Assembly (NCBI GenBank): GCA_900323505.1
Contig: OOIN01000001.1
Span: forward strand, 1,550,001-1,614,000
Direction of reading: 5' to 3'
Source: Ustilago trichophora
Taxonomy: Eukaryota; Basidiomycota; Ustilaginomycetes; Ustilaginales; Ustilaginaceae
Length of the DNA stretch: 64,000 bases
Positions 52,506-62,142 of the stretch are shown here, piece after piece. Made by a program: the position numbers and the translations under genes. The notes below the pieces were generated by a model. The model searched no databases and was not told where the DNA came from. It worked only from the letters and a program-made list of their open reading frames with translations. Each line of letters opens with the position of its first letter. Position 1 is the first letter of the stretch.

Positions 52506-53495
52506 GTGTGAGTAGCTACCCTGACTAGGGACCAGTCAGCAGCAGCATCAAGGGCGGATGGTAGGTTGCGACTGTTTTCGTAGGCGACCGCGAGAAGAAA
52601 GGCTTGGCTGGATTCAGGGTCCAGCCCTATGCGGCTTGCAGAAACTTGATGGACGTCCATCGGGATCGGTAGCTTAATCGCGATTCATCCAAAAAAAAAA
52701 AAAACACACACACACACACACAAGCATGCGCGCCTCTTCCTGAGAGTTTGCGCCGTGCAGGCTCTCTCGGAGGTGAGCGAACAACACAAAGCACGCGCCG
52801 CGCCTGATCCGCAAGACTTGCATAAAAATCGTTCCTGCTGCTGCAGTCACGAAGAGGAGTTCGCGTGTTGCTTTGTTTGCAGGTGTTGGTCTCGTTCTCT
52901 CGGAAAAAGGGCTGGCTGTCATGTCCGTTGCTGGGCAAGGCAAACTACAAATTGTAGCTCGCTCGTTTGATCGCAGCCGAAAAAGAGGTGCTCTCATCCC
53001 ACCTGCACGCTTGCAGCCAACACCGAACCTCTTGAACTGACACTGTGAACCCTGCATGCCACCGGAAACCGTTCTGTAACCTAATGTGCTGTAAGTTGCA
53101 GAGTAGCATCCCTGCTGCTGAATCACCCCTTTGTCTTCGAATTGCTCACAAGACCGCACTTGGCACTCGAGCTGAAGTGTGCCTGCCTGACATGCACACA
53201 AGCTAGTCGGTCAAGTCGGTCTAGCGTTCGATCGGTTGCTCAACTACGTTAACTCGCCTTCGGCACTTCCGTCCATGGCTTGATCCTTTCTTCCTCTCGA
53301 CCAACCTTCGCACATTTGACAGCACATGCCTTGCCGCCACTCTGCCGATCCTTATCAACAACACGCTCGACTTTAGCTCGGAAAGCATCCGACCGACAAG
53401 AACAGGAGAAATCGCAAGGGTACCAACTGCGATCTACGACAGATCTCCATCGACAGTCACTAGCATCACATGGACATTTCGTGACATCCGACAAG
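52506..53495. other. Divergent intergenic JmjC/Ser-rich gene
   Basis: About 990 bp. No gene seen. It contains an A14-(CA)9 compound repeat (about 52690-52722), and the right end is probably the leader of the Ser-rich gene. Confidence 0.55.
52690..52722. repeat. Compound (A)14-(CA)9 microsatellite
   Basis: On the minus strand this reads (TG)n then T, the same layout as at 10181-10267 and 12538-12570. Confidence 0.9.
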
Positions 53496-54338
53496 ATGAA
53501 CAACACCGTGCGAACATCTTCCTTATCCCCTCACAACACCAGCAGATCGTCCGAAGCATTCAACGCCTTGTACCATGGCATGAATGAGAGCTCGCTCGAA
53601 TCACCACCATCGATCATCGCCTCGTCGTCACGCGCTCCTACCACCAAGCAAGCATCAATATCACCGCCTCTGCGCAAAGCATCAATTTCCACATCTCAAG
53701 CCATGCAGCAGCCCATCCTCATGGAACTCAGCACAAGCACCAGCACCAGCAGCATTGAAAGCAGCCCCTTCCATCAGCCGTCTTCGCGGCGACTGTTCCA
53801 CGACACACCCACAACATCCCAAAATTCATCCAAGCTCGACCTTGTCTCACCGATCGCATCTGGCAGTCTGCAGAACGAGGCACGTACTCCCACTGCATCC
53901 GGCAGTGGTGACGAGGACGTCTTTGGCAAGATTGATCACACACCGCTCCGGCAGGAGACTCATTCGACCTCGCCTCTTCCCAACTCGCGGTCTCTCCAAA
54001 TGGGCGATATGCTAGATCATGTGCTGGACGCTGAACAGTTTTCAAGGCTGTCAGTTGGCAACATCATCGCGCCAGAGAGAAACAGCTCCAAGAAGCCGCC
54101 GAAACGGCTTCCGACCGATCCCAACAGCACTACCGCCTCCCCAACTCCGCTCTCCAGGTCATCAGCGCGGACTCGCTCTGCGCTCACGTCAATAGCGGTC
54201 AACAAAGGCATCGAGACATCCAAGGGCAGCCCAGCATCAGATCCGTTCATCCAGAAATCCTATCCTTCGGCCGACGAGCTCTCGCTCCACGTCAAGCATC
54301 AAATGGCAGCACTGCAGGAAAGCCCACAAACATACTAG
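53496..54338 (+). CDS. Ser/Thr-rich protein of unknown function
   Basis: 280 residues. ATG 53496 is the first in frame (context ACAAGATGA), and codons upstream are non-ATG. There is no recognised domain, signal peptide or membrane segment. It is highly enriched in Ser, Thr, Pro and Asn and probably intrinsically disordered. It has several S/T-P sites that could be kinase targets, and a short conserved-looking stretch near residues 178-200 (FSRLSVGNIIAPER) followed by a basic KKPPKRLP segment that could act as a nuclear signal. It is convergent with the zinc-knuckle gene, with stops 122 bp apart. Coding status rests on length, codon composition and ATG context only. Confidence 0.65.
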   Translation: MNNTVRTSSLSPHNTSRSSEAFNALYHGMNESSLESPPSIIASSSRAPTTKQASISPPLRKASISTSQAMQQPILMELSTSTSTSSIESSPFHQPSSRRLFHDTPTTSQNSSKLDLVSPIASGSLQNEARTPTASGSGDEDVFGKIDHTPLRQETHSTSPLPNSRSLQMGDMLDHVLDAEQFSRLSVGNIIAPERNSSKKPPKRLPTDPNSTTASPTPLSRSSARTRSALTSIAVNKGIETSKGSPASDPFIQKSYPSADELSLHVKHQMAALQESPQTY

Positions 54339-54460
54339 GACCCTAGACCGATTTCATTACTGCCATGATAAAGCGTAGCATGACAGGCAATGCACCGCTT
54401 GATCAAGCTCTGTGTTCCTTTGCCCATTTGAGAGATCAGCCAGATCTGTGCGCGATGCCA

Positions 54461-55468
54461 CTAGTTGCCAATGTCGCTCTCGGAAAGAGCCAGAACGCCA
54501 AAGTCGCGAGCAAGCTCTTCCGCCTCTGCGCTACGATCTCGAATACCAAGCTCGGCGAATCGTCGCTGCATCGAGGCTCGATCAATCACCGATGCTCTCC
54601 CCGGCGAATCCTCGTTGTCTCCGTCATCCTCATCCTCACTTGACAAAGCGTGCTTATTGCTGTTTCGCGGCCTTCTTGCGACCTGTGCCTGACGTTTAGG
54701 GCATCGTACCGAAGTGTGGTCTTTCTTCTTGCAGCAGCTGCATGGCGAGACGGGACAGTTATGCATGCTGTGGAAGGGCGCCTCTTCATCGTATCGACAA
54801 TTGAAGCACCAAACGGGTCGATCGGCGTAGCGGACAAGATAGGCGATGTTCCGAAAGACGAACCAACCAGGAATGGAGGCGCGCGCCTCAAGAGTTACAG
54901 CGCCCTTTTGAGTGTGCAGTTCCAGCAGCACAAGCACCTTTCCATTGAAGCGGCCGGAACCGGAGCAGTGCATCGACCACACATCCACGATCTTGCCAGC
55001 CTTGCGTATTCTTCCATTTTCTTGAAGCGCTCTGAGTACCTCTTGCATATCAGAGTCGGAGGGCAGCATCTGGATGCACAGAGCCACATGCTTGCGGTTG
55101 GGCATGGCGCGGTCAACGAGCTCCGGCTTCGTGCCATAAAAGTCAAAAGTGATGTCCCCATCGTAGACCTTGATCACTTCTTCGTCGTTGGCAAAGATAA
55201 CGTCGACGAATTGTGTGCCGCATTTGGGAATAGGATGCCTGATCTCGAGCGGAGTGAGACGGTGTTCTTTGCACATGTTGAGGATGCTCTGAAGCAAGAC
55301 ATCCCGGTAACTCGACTTGCTGACTCGGTAGCGCGTCGAGAACTGCCATCGGACACCGCCGGGAGGGATACCGGTAGGTTCAACCTCAACGTGCAGATCT
55401 TCACCGGCCATGATTGTCGGACCGGAGCCATGCGAGCTCACCAGGCGATACTCGAAGTCTTCCTCCAT
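54461..55468 (-). CDS. Zinc-knuckle protein resembling a retroelement ORF1/Gag-type product
   Basis: 335 residues, ATG at 55466-55468. The N-terminal about 200 residues have alternating strands and helices with no family I can name. They are followed by two adjacent CCHC zinc knuckles near residues 215-260. One reads C-x2-C-x8-H-x4-C (starting WCFNC) and the other is a canonical C-x2-C-x4-H-x4-C (CSCCKKKDHTSVRC). The tail is basic, then acidic and Ser-rich. Such knuckles bind single-stranded nucleic acid and are typical of LINE ORF1 and retroviral-type Gag proteins, but also occur in host RNA-binding proteins. No reverse transcriptase, integrase or terminal repeat is seen nearby. It could be a domesticated retroelement gene or an orphan host protein. 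The frame is intact and has no internal stop. Confidence 0.75.
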   Translation of the reverse strand: MEEDFEYRLVSSHGSGPTIMAGEDLHVEVEPTGIPPGGVRWQFSTRYRVSKSSYRDVLLQSILNMCKEHRLTPLEIRHPIPKCGTQFVDVIFANDEEVIKVYDGDITFDFYGTKPELVDRAMPNRKHVALCIQMLPSDSDMQEVLRALQENGRIRKAGKIVDVWSMHCSGSGRFNGKVLVLLELHTQKGAVTLEARASIPGWFVFRNIAYLVRYADRPVWCFNCRYDEEAPFHSMHNCPVSPCSCCKKKDHTSVRCPKRQAQVARRPRNSNKHALSSEDEDDGDNEDSPGRASVIDRASMQRRFAELGIRDRSAEAEELARDFGVLALSESDIGN

Positions 55469-55737
55469 TTTGATGTCCTAGATGCGGTCGGCGCACCAAA
55501 GATGGGTGCGCAGTCGTTTTAAGAGGAGCTCTGCGTGTCGTGGGACAAGATTAGACGAGGCTGGTTTGAGAAGGACACCGGCCCGAAGATGCCAGCCTGT
55601 ATGAGTAGATTGGGAGAGGTCGAAACCCTGCAAAGCGATGTACTTATACCATCTTGGTAGCCTGGGCGCACGGCTCAGCTTGTTATCGGACACCTCAGCC
55701 AAGAACAATGCGTTGGGTGAATCGCCCTATTGCCCGT

Positions 55738-55741
<4 letters not shown>

Positions 55742-55804
<63 letters not shown>
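55742..55804. repeat. (TG)31 microsatellite
   Basis: About 31 uninterrupted TG units. Confidence 0.95.
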
Positions 55805-55805
<1 letters not shown>

Positions 55806-57267
55806 GTACGTCTCATCGATTTGCAGTGCGAAAAGGAGGACAAAACGGCCCAAGCGTCCACTTTGTGCACGGGGCCACAGCCGTAATGTAGCGCATCCAC
55901 ATGTATGCAGTCCCTTTTGGAAGAGCCGGGTGACTTCATTTGCGGTTTTTCGCATTTCGTGACCCAAGAAGGAGCGCATCCTCATCAGACGACATCACTT
56001 GTCGCCTTGGTCGGGCTCTCTCTGACGCTGTGATCCTATCGCCAGCTCGGCCAAGTCCGATCCTAGCTTTTACCTCAGGGTACGACTGAGCAAAGTGAGG
56101 AGCGAATTGAAGCCTTCAGCGGTGGTGCTGTGATCTCATGGTGTATATCCGCTTGCTGTCAGGCGCATTTGCGCCGAGCTGGAACAGAAAGCTTTTTGAC
56201 TTTTCGGGATGCGCTCGGTCAGTCGACGGCGCGGGATCTAAGGAGATGTTAGGCTTCGCGTTCAGGTTGCGCTGCAATCCTTAGCTTGCACTGAGCATTC
56301 CGCGCTACAACTCTGCGCAAGTCCCAGACAGTGTAGTCAAAAAGCAGAGACACTGCGCTGTTAGACGGACCAACGAAAGGCTCCAGCTCAAAGCACAGCT
56401 AATTCATGCAACCCAATTCAGGAGTCAGAATCTGATGCGGTCCAAAAACAGGTCCTATGATGCAAGCCCGTTCCGATGCGGAGCCGTCTCAACCTGAGCA
56501 GTAGTTCATCACTGATCTAGCTATTGTAGAGGGATGGCGCTGGTCATAATGAAGGCTGATTTGAAAGGAACTTATGCGTTCTGCTCTTCTGAGACGGATG
56601 AACGTGGTTTACGATTCATTTTGCGCAACGCGTCTTTTCGCAGCCAGATTTTGGACCAAGTATCAAGTTCAAGAGGCTTGACCTGACTCCAGCACAACGA
56701 TGAGATACTGGTTTTGCATATAGAACAAATTGCTTCGATGATTGGCGCACGATCAAAAGAGTTGCACCATCCTGCTGGGGAGCCAGCGATGGCGAGATTC
56801 GATTCTTGAACGGGTGTCTCTGTGAAGTGTGAAGCCGAAGCCCCTGCCGTGGTCGTTGTGCAGCGATTAGCGGGTAGAATGATGTATCCAGTGAAATCCG
56901 CCCGTGTGTCTCCGTCACGGTGAAGCTACTGCAAGAAGCTGTTTGAGATTCATGCTTTGCCCCAAGCTTTGTCCCGAAGAAAGGTTCGGATGCATTTTCT
57001 GTCATGAGCTCGTGGGGCTGCGTTAAGAAAAATGTTCCTCACTGGAGCCGTGACAGCATATCGGACGAAATTGCATTTATGAGAGCAGCGAATGGTGCAT
57101 CAAGCCAGAACCAACATCATAGCTATCTGTGAAGCTGTCAGTATGCCCTGATCAACAACATCGATATCGAAGCATGATTTCTTGGTTGTCGAGTTTGGGA
57201 CATAACTCAGCAATGCAGGCAGAAATTGTCATGTCAAAAAGCGCCAAAAAAAACCCACCTTAAGTCG

Positions 57268-57274
57268 AAAAAAA
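57268..57274 (-). terminator. Pol III oligo-T terminator of the tRNA-Ala gene
   Basis: Seven A on the + strand, six bases downstream of the tRNA 3' end on the minus strand. Confidence 0.8.
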
Positions 57275-57280
57275 GATACT

Positions 57281-57372
57281 TGGAGACGTGGGGGATTGAA
57301 CCCCAGACCTTCTCGAAACTTTGCTGCTCGTTTTAATGCAAACGAGACGCTCTACCACTGAGCTACAACCCC
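57281..57372 (-). tRNA. tRNA-Ala(UGC) with a 20-nt intron
   Basis: On the minus strand the 92-nt gene folds as a cloverleaf. Parts are the acceptor GGGGTTG with CGTCTCC, D arm GCTC/GAGC, anticodon stem TCTCG/CGAGA, TGC anticodon (complement of 57338-57340), T stem TGGGG/CCCCA with loop TTCAATC, and discriminator A. A 20-nt intron (57317-57336) lies after position 37, the standard place. G3:U70, the alanine identity pair, is present. One U5:U68 mismatch weakens the acceptor stem. A run of seven T on the minus strand (57268-57274) would end Pol III transcription. Confidence 0.93.
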
Positions 57373-58464
57373 GGAGATGCTCTACCCTTATACTCGGTTG
57401 CAATTGCAGTAGCAAACATATACTGAAAAGAATCAATTTGCCTGATCCACCTCCTTCATCTCACACAAGTGGGCTTCCTGGATGCATCGAGACATTGAAT
57501 AGTGGGTTGTACCAAGCGATAGGGTAGGTTATTTAACAGCTTCGAGGTAGCTGTGAATTGGTGCTGAAATTCGGGCCGTTCGGTGTCCTGGCGTTACACT
57601 GCCAGCCGTATTTGGTTGTGGCTGAAACTGATGCATAGCGACCGTGGCCCGCTCCACCAAAATCGGATTCACCTGCATTCGGCTTTCACACCTGGTCTGC
57701 ACCGCAAGACTCTCTGTATTTAGGATGAAGATCAATGCGCTGATCCTCGATGAGGCTGCAGAATTGCAAATGCCGGTTGAAGATGCACCTCCCGGTGTCT
57801 TGACGAAAAGTTATCCTTTCATTTACTCGATCGGGCTCAAAACTGTTGCGAGGTTTGGGCTCGGTGTCATGCCTCTCGAAGCGAATTCAGTGCTCAGTAA
57901 GAGGTGTGCAAAAGCTGGCGATATGGACATCACCGCTCGTCGTCGTTGTTCGGCTCCGGCTCAGAGAAGGGATGCGGGTGAAGATTGAGAATGCAGTGGG
58001 TCCCACCACGTGCCTCGTCATTTTCGGTGAGCTCATTTTTCCTGTTGCACCATCGGGACGGGAAAGCTGAGCGTGCAGATCGGTGTCGCTCCCTACTTTT
58101 CCTCTGGTTTGTACCTGTAAAGGCTCAGTTCTTCTTCCGGCCCATCCGCCCCGAGAAACGCGACTCAGCACGCGACTCGAGGCCTCTCAACTCAGCACAG
58201 TCTTGCACACAAAGAACGGGCGCAGCAATCGTGTGGCAAAACACAGTAGTCAGAGACCGAAAAGGGATATAACGAGACAGGCGGCAACTGAGACGGATCG
58301 TCCCTCCCTTCCTCGACATCACTCTTCAAGCTTACCGATCTATCTCCTCCTCGCAACTCCTCGTATATCTTGCCCACGGCTCCTTGCACTTCCTCGTAGC
58401 TCGCGCATCTCAGATATCTCCATCGCCACATTAATCCGCTAATCAACCTCTTCACGAGCTCAAG
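57373..58464. other. Intergenic tRNA to small unknown gene
   Basis: About 1.1 kb. No supported gene. The last 150 bp are CT-rich and probably form the leader of the gene at 58465. Confidence 0.55.
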
Positions 58465-58860
58465 ATGTCATCCTCCAACGACAGTGCTTCTAACACCACC
58501 GCTAACCCTTCTCAGCCCGAAGCCGAGGCTGCTGTCATCGCTGCCCCTGGCCCGACTGCCACTGTTGCTACGCCCGAAAGTCAAGTGCCTGAATGCAACG
58601 ATCCGATCCACCCCAAGATCCTCGAAGGCCTCATGGAAGCGTTCTACTACACCAGCTTCCACGACAAATGGATGAAATGGGAGTGGGAGGCGTCCGACCT
58701 TCCTGACAAGCATGATATTCACAACATGATGAGGGCTCTCGAAAGTATTCATTCGAAAGTTACAAAGCTATGCTTGATGGCCAAGAAATCCAACCCAAAG
58801 CTCAAAATGATTGAACGGGCATTTCGTGACGAAGAGGACGATGAAGAGTATACTCAGTAG
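58465..58860 (+). CDS. Small protein of unknown function
   Basis: 131 residues from ATG 58465 (context CAAGATGTC) to the stop at 58858-58860. Residues 1-45 are Ser/Thr/Ala/Pro-rich. Residues about 50-120 look folded and helical, with many aromatic residues (EAFYYTSFHDKWMKWEW, then helices through SKVTKLCLMAKK), and the tail is acidic. There is no signal peptide or membrane segment. I do not recognise the family. It is called a gene because of its amphipathic, aromatic-rich core, clean start context and CT-rich leader. It could also be an exon of a longer gene, but no splice sites requiring that are seen. Confidence 0.7.
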   Translation: MSSSNDSASNTTANPSQPEAEAAVIAAPGPTATVATPESQVPECNDPIHPKILEGLMEAFYYTSFHDKWMKWEWEASDLPDKHDIHNMMRALESIHSKVTKLCLMAKKSNPKLKMIERAFRDEEDDEEYTQ

Positions 58861-59475
58861 AGCGGTGGAAGAGTTGCTATCGGCTCAATCCATGCTGCAC
58901 CCCCTGGTACGAATTCTTCGAGACTGCAACGCCGTCTTCCCTCTGTGGCTTCTGTTGTCACCATAGCACGCCAGCAGACCCCAAACAGTCAACGTTGAGA
59001 GAACTTGAAGCGCGCGTGTGAAGATCTTGCTGCTGTTCGGAAGCGTTCACGGGTGAAGTGGCCTCTGCACAAAGAAAGTGATACGAGCAAGGGGGCTAAC
59101 TCCGCGCACGAGCATGCTGAATGAATTTGCAGAGTGGGTACTGTCAGTGTCGACCTGGCCACACGAGTACGCCGGACATGCCGTCGACGCTGTCCGGAAG
59201 CCAATGGAAGTTGTTCATGATTTGAGTCTCGCCCTGATGAACTCTCGCTCTTCGATCGCCTGCATGTCGAGGATCAAACACTTGCATTGGGTGGACTGGA
59301 AAGGAGAACTATGGAACAGAATGTTCTTTCGATGGCGAATGTGCCACGAGTGAAGCGCGGACAGGGATGACATGGACTATGATCGATACAAGCAGGCGAA
59401 CAGGAGCCGACAAGGAGGAGACGAAGCGTACACATGGCGACAGCTGTGGATTCATCGGTTATGAAAGAGGGAGCT
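58861..59475. other. Convergent 3' intergenic
   Basis: About 615 bp between two 3' ends. No gene seen. Confidence 0.55.
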
Positions 59476-61074
59476 CTACTGCTTGCCGGCAGCATTGGCG
59501 GCAGCGGCAGCATTCATCATGCTCTTGAAGGTGAATAGAGACCCGGTCAGGAAACCTAATGAAAGAAGACTTGTAGCATACATTGCCTTCGCAACCAGCT
59601 TCTTGATCGTGCGGCCACGGAGAGGAGCTCTGCGCTCGTCGCCGCCGTGATGAAGGTGAGTGATTCGCCTCTTCTTGGGAGGTGAGGGCGAGCTCGAAGT
59701 TGAGACAGACGAGGTCAACGACTCGGATGCTGAGGAGGATGAAGCTTCCGAGCCAGAGTCGGACTCACTCATATCCTCAGCCGGCTCAGCTTCTTGAACA
59801 TCATCCATCTTGCGCTTCTTTGCTGGATCTTGGTCCGTCACCGAGGGCAAGTCGACAGCCACGGAAGCGGGAATAATCGGATTCTCTGTAGTCGAGGACT
59901 GATCAGGTTTGTCAGCAAGATCCGCAAGTGGCGCCGCGATGGGTGGAGGCGAACTCGCGAGCCTTGTAATGTTCGCTAGCTCTTTGACGTCGTCCGTGGG
60001 CGAGATGTCTCCGCTGAAGTCTTGCTCAGTATCAGACGTATTGATGGCGGGAGAAGGATCGGGATTCGAGATTTCAAGGTTGGATGTTTCGCTATTGATA
60101 GAAGTGTTGGGGGAATCTGCCGTGAGTCCACATCGAGTCTTGTAGCTCTTCAAGTACCCTTCGCCTTGCATGCGAGCTTCGATGGCTTCGGAGTCGAGCT
60201 CGGCTCGCTCAAGTGACGCCTCCTCGATCTCACGGCACCAGAGCACCTCGCGATGGCCAAATGAATCGATGCTTTCCTCAAGGTCGCTGTCGAAATGGCT
60301 ATCATCCGAGTCCTTGCCATCGAGCTCCGAGCCATCAGACTCCAGACTCGAGTCGGATGGTGGAGAGTGAGGTTCCTCGTCATCATCGCTCGTTAGATCA
60401 ACAATGTCGGTCTGCATCTGCATCGAGGACAGGGTGTCCAGAGTCGATTGAAGACCAAGAGGAGCTGAAGTAGAGGCTCTGAAAGAGTCGGCGTCGATAC
60501 TGACTATGTCGGACTCTGAGTCGAGTGGGTCGTCGATGAGGCTGAACGGCTTCGTAGGTACGAGTGATGCTGACGAGCTGGGTGGAGCTGCCGAGAGGAA
60601 TCGTACGTAGCAACGGACGGGATTGTAGCTCTCGTTAGAGCGACTACAGGTCTTTCCGAACTCGATCAGGTCTCCGTGTCGCAGTGGAAGAATCCCTTCG
60701 ACGGGCTGGAGGGGAGCGGAAGGTTGGATCTCGTACACAGTGCCGTCGGTGGCAAAAAGGGCCTGGCGATGGGCAACATGAGTGCCGTGAGTAGCGCCTC
60801 TGTCTCGAACAATAGGCTCGTCGTGCAGCCATTCAATGGTTGCATGCTCGCGCGAGACTACCTTGGCCAGAGGGAAGTAAATATGAGTCGAAAGATCGTT
60901 GACCAGCACGGTCCTTGTCGGTGAGCTCGATCGAGCGATGGTCTTGACCCGCCCAGCTTGAATGCGCAGGATCTGATGCAGACTTGGATCTTTGTTGTCA
61001 TTGGCGATGGGACCGGTGGGAGAGGCGTTGACCCAGACGAGCTCGAGGCCCGGGATAGCGCTAAGTGGTGTCAT
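59476..61074 (-). CDS. FHA-domain protein with C-terminal membrane anchor
   Basis: 532 residues, single exon, ATG at 61072-61074. An FHA domain occupies about residues 35-160. It shows the phosphothreonine-binding motifs SREHA (74-78) and DRGATHGTHV (91-100) and a later HGDLIEFG strand. The middle is long, acidic and Ser-rich, with DLTSDDDEEP near 225-235 that resembles a SUMO-interaction or acidic patch. A Ser run and KKRR basic segments follow near 470. The last about 35 residues (KAMYATSLLSLGFLTGSLFTF) form one hydrophobic helix, suggesting tail anchoring in the ER, nuclear envelope or mitochondrial outer membrane. FHA plus a tail anchor is also seen in Far9/Vps64-Far10 proteins of STRIPAK. 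However, this protein lacks their coiled coil, so that link is weak. Confidence 0.85.
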   Translation of the reverse strand: MTPLSAIPGLELVWVNASPTGPIANDNKDPSLHQILRIQAGRVKTIARSSSPTRTVLVNDLSTHIYFPLAKVVSREHATIEWLHDEPIVRDRGATHGTHVAHRQALFATDGTVYEIQPSAPLQPVEGILPLRHGDLIEFGKTCSRSNESYNPVRCYVRFLSAAPPSSSASLVPTKPFSLIDDPLDSESDIVSIDADSFRASTSAPLGLQSTLDTLSSMQMQTDIVDLTSDDDEEPHSPPSDSSLESDGSELDGKDSDDSHFDSDLEESIDSFGHREVLWCREIEEASLERAELDSEAIEARMQGEGYLKSYKTRCGLTADSPNTSINSETSNLEISNPDPSPAINTSDTEQDFSGDISPTDDVKELANITRLASSPPPIAAPLADLADKPDQSSTTENPIIPASVAVDLPSVTDQDPAKKRKMDDVQEAEPAEDMSESDSGSEASSSSASESLTSSVSTSSSPSPPKKRRITHLHHGGDERRAPLRGRTIKKLVAKAMYATSLLSLGFLTGSLFTFKSMMNAAAAANAAGKQ

Positions 61075-62142
61075 TGGACCTCAAATAACGTTGTCCAACA
61101 GTGCAAGGCGTGGAAAGATGGAGATACCGACGGTGACTGGACGACTGAAATGTCGCTGAGAGGATATGGCTGCAAAGTATTGAGCGAGGTGTCGGGATGG
61201 GGACAGATGTGACGTAAGTGTGGGTCGAGATGGTGGTGTTATATGGTGGGCAGAAGAGAGGAAGCGGGAGCGTTACGTGTGCGCTCGACTCAGCCTTTTT
61301 GGGGACAGGGGCCCTTTCTCTGTCGCATCATGTACAGTGAAGTCGAGCGGCGGCGTAGCCGATCCTCCGATCCTGCACTGTAGCTCACACATCTGTCGAA
61401 AAGCTAATCACAACGCTTGGACCAACTCCAGCCGTGCCGCACTGGAGTGTGTACCTCTTGCAAGCGGAGTGACAGAGCAGTCTTTCAGTATCTGTTGCTG
61501 ATAGGGAGAATCACACATCACCCCTCCGCTCTCGCTCGCTTCTACTCGAGCTCATTCACACTGTCACAGCAAAGACAACTGAAGGCATGCCGAGTCGTGA
61601 TAGGAGCTCGTAACCCTTTGCAAGGGACAGTGACTGGAGTGCAAGATCGGCTAGGTCTGAGTGTTGGTCCCGAGTGCAATCTGGCCCCATATGCAGGGTT
61701 GCATGCGTTATCAGAGAGGTGGACCCTGAAAGTCACTTTTTTTGGTTTTTTTTTTTTTTATTTCCCTGGTTGCGATTGTAGGCGTGCGCGCTTAGCTTTG
61801 TGGCTGAGTTTTTTTAGACGCAATTTAGTGCAAAGGGTCGTGCGAGCTGTGCGCGCAAGCGTCATTGTGCTGGCTCCATTTCTCCCGTCCGAAATAAAGG
61901 ACAGCAAGGCCGAATTCCGAAGTTGTCACGCAGTTGCGCTAAGGTACAAAGAACACCTTCGCGAAACCATCATCTTGTCCCTTGGACATCAAATCAGGCT
62001 CACGCTTGCCTCCTTTGCGACATCATCTCCTCGCTTTGCGACTTCTACGCACGGCTCCAGCATGCACCTTCCCTGACCCAAGCTTTACGACCTTTTCCGA
62101 TCGCTCCTTTCAGCCGCTGCGGCTAGGAAGCGCGTAGTCGAG
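61075..62142. other. Divergent intergenic FHA gene/TAF13
   Basis: About 1.07 kb. No gene seen. A T-rich run lies at about 61738-61760, and the right end is the TAF13 promoter. Confidence 0.55.

Larger units (their letters stand above)
55469..57280. other. Intergenic with TG microsatellite, up to the tRNA gene
   Basis: About 1.8 kb. No supported protein gene. It contains the (TG)31 tract. Small ORFs at 55638-55962 are mainly the microsatellite read as Cys-Val or Val-Cys. Confidence 0.6.

Noticed and set aside
54650..55522. 290-residue + strand ORF opposite the zinc-knuckle gene
   Set aside because: The minus strand carries two complete CCHC knuckles. The + frame has no motif.
55638..55962. 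Cys-Val repeat ORFs at the TG microsatellite
   Set aside because: They are translations of the dinucleotide repeat itself.
57644..57988. 114-residue + strand ORF near the tRNA
   Set aside because: No motif or start context beyond chance.
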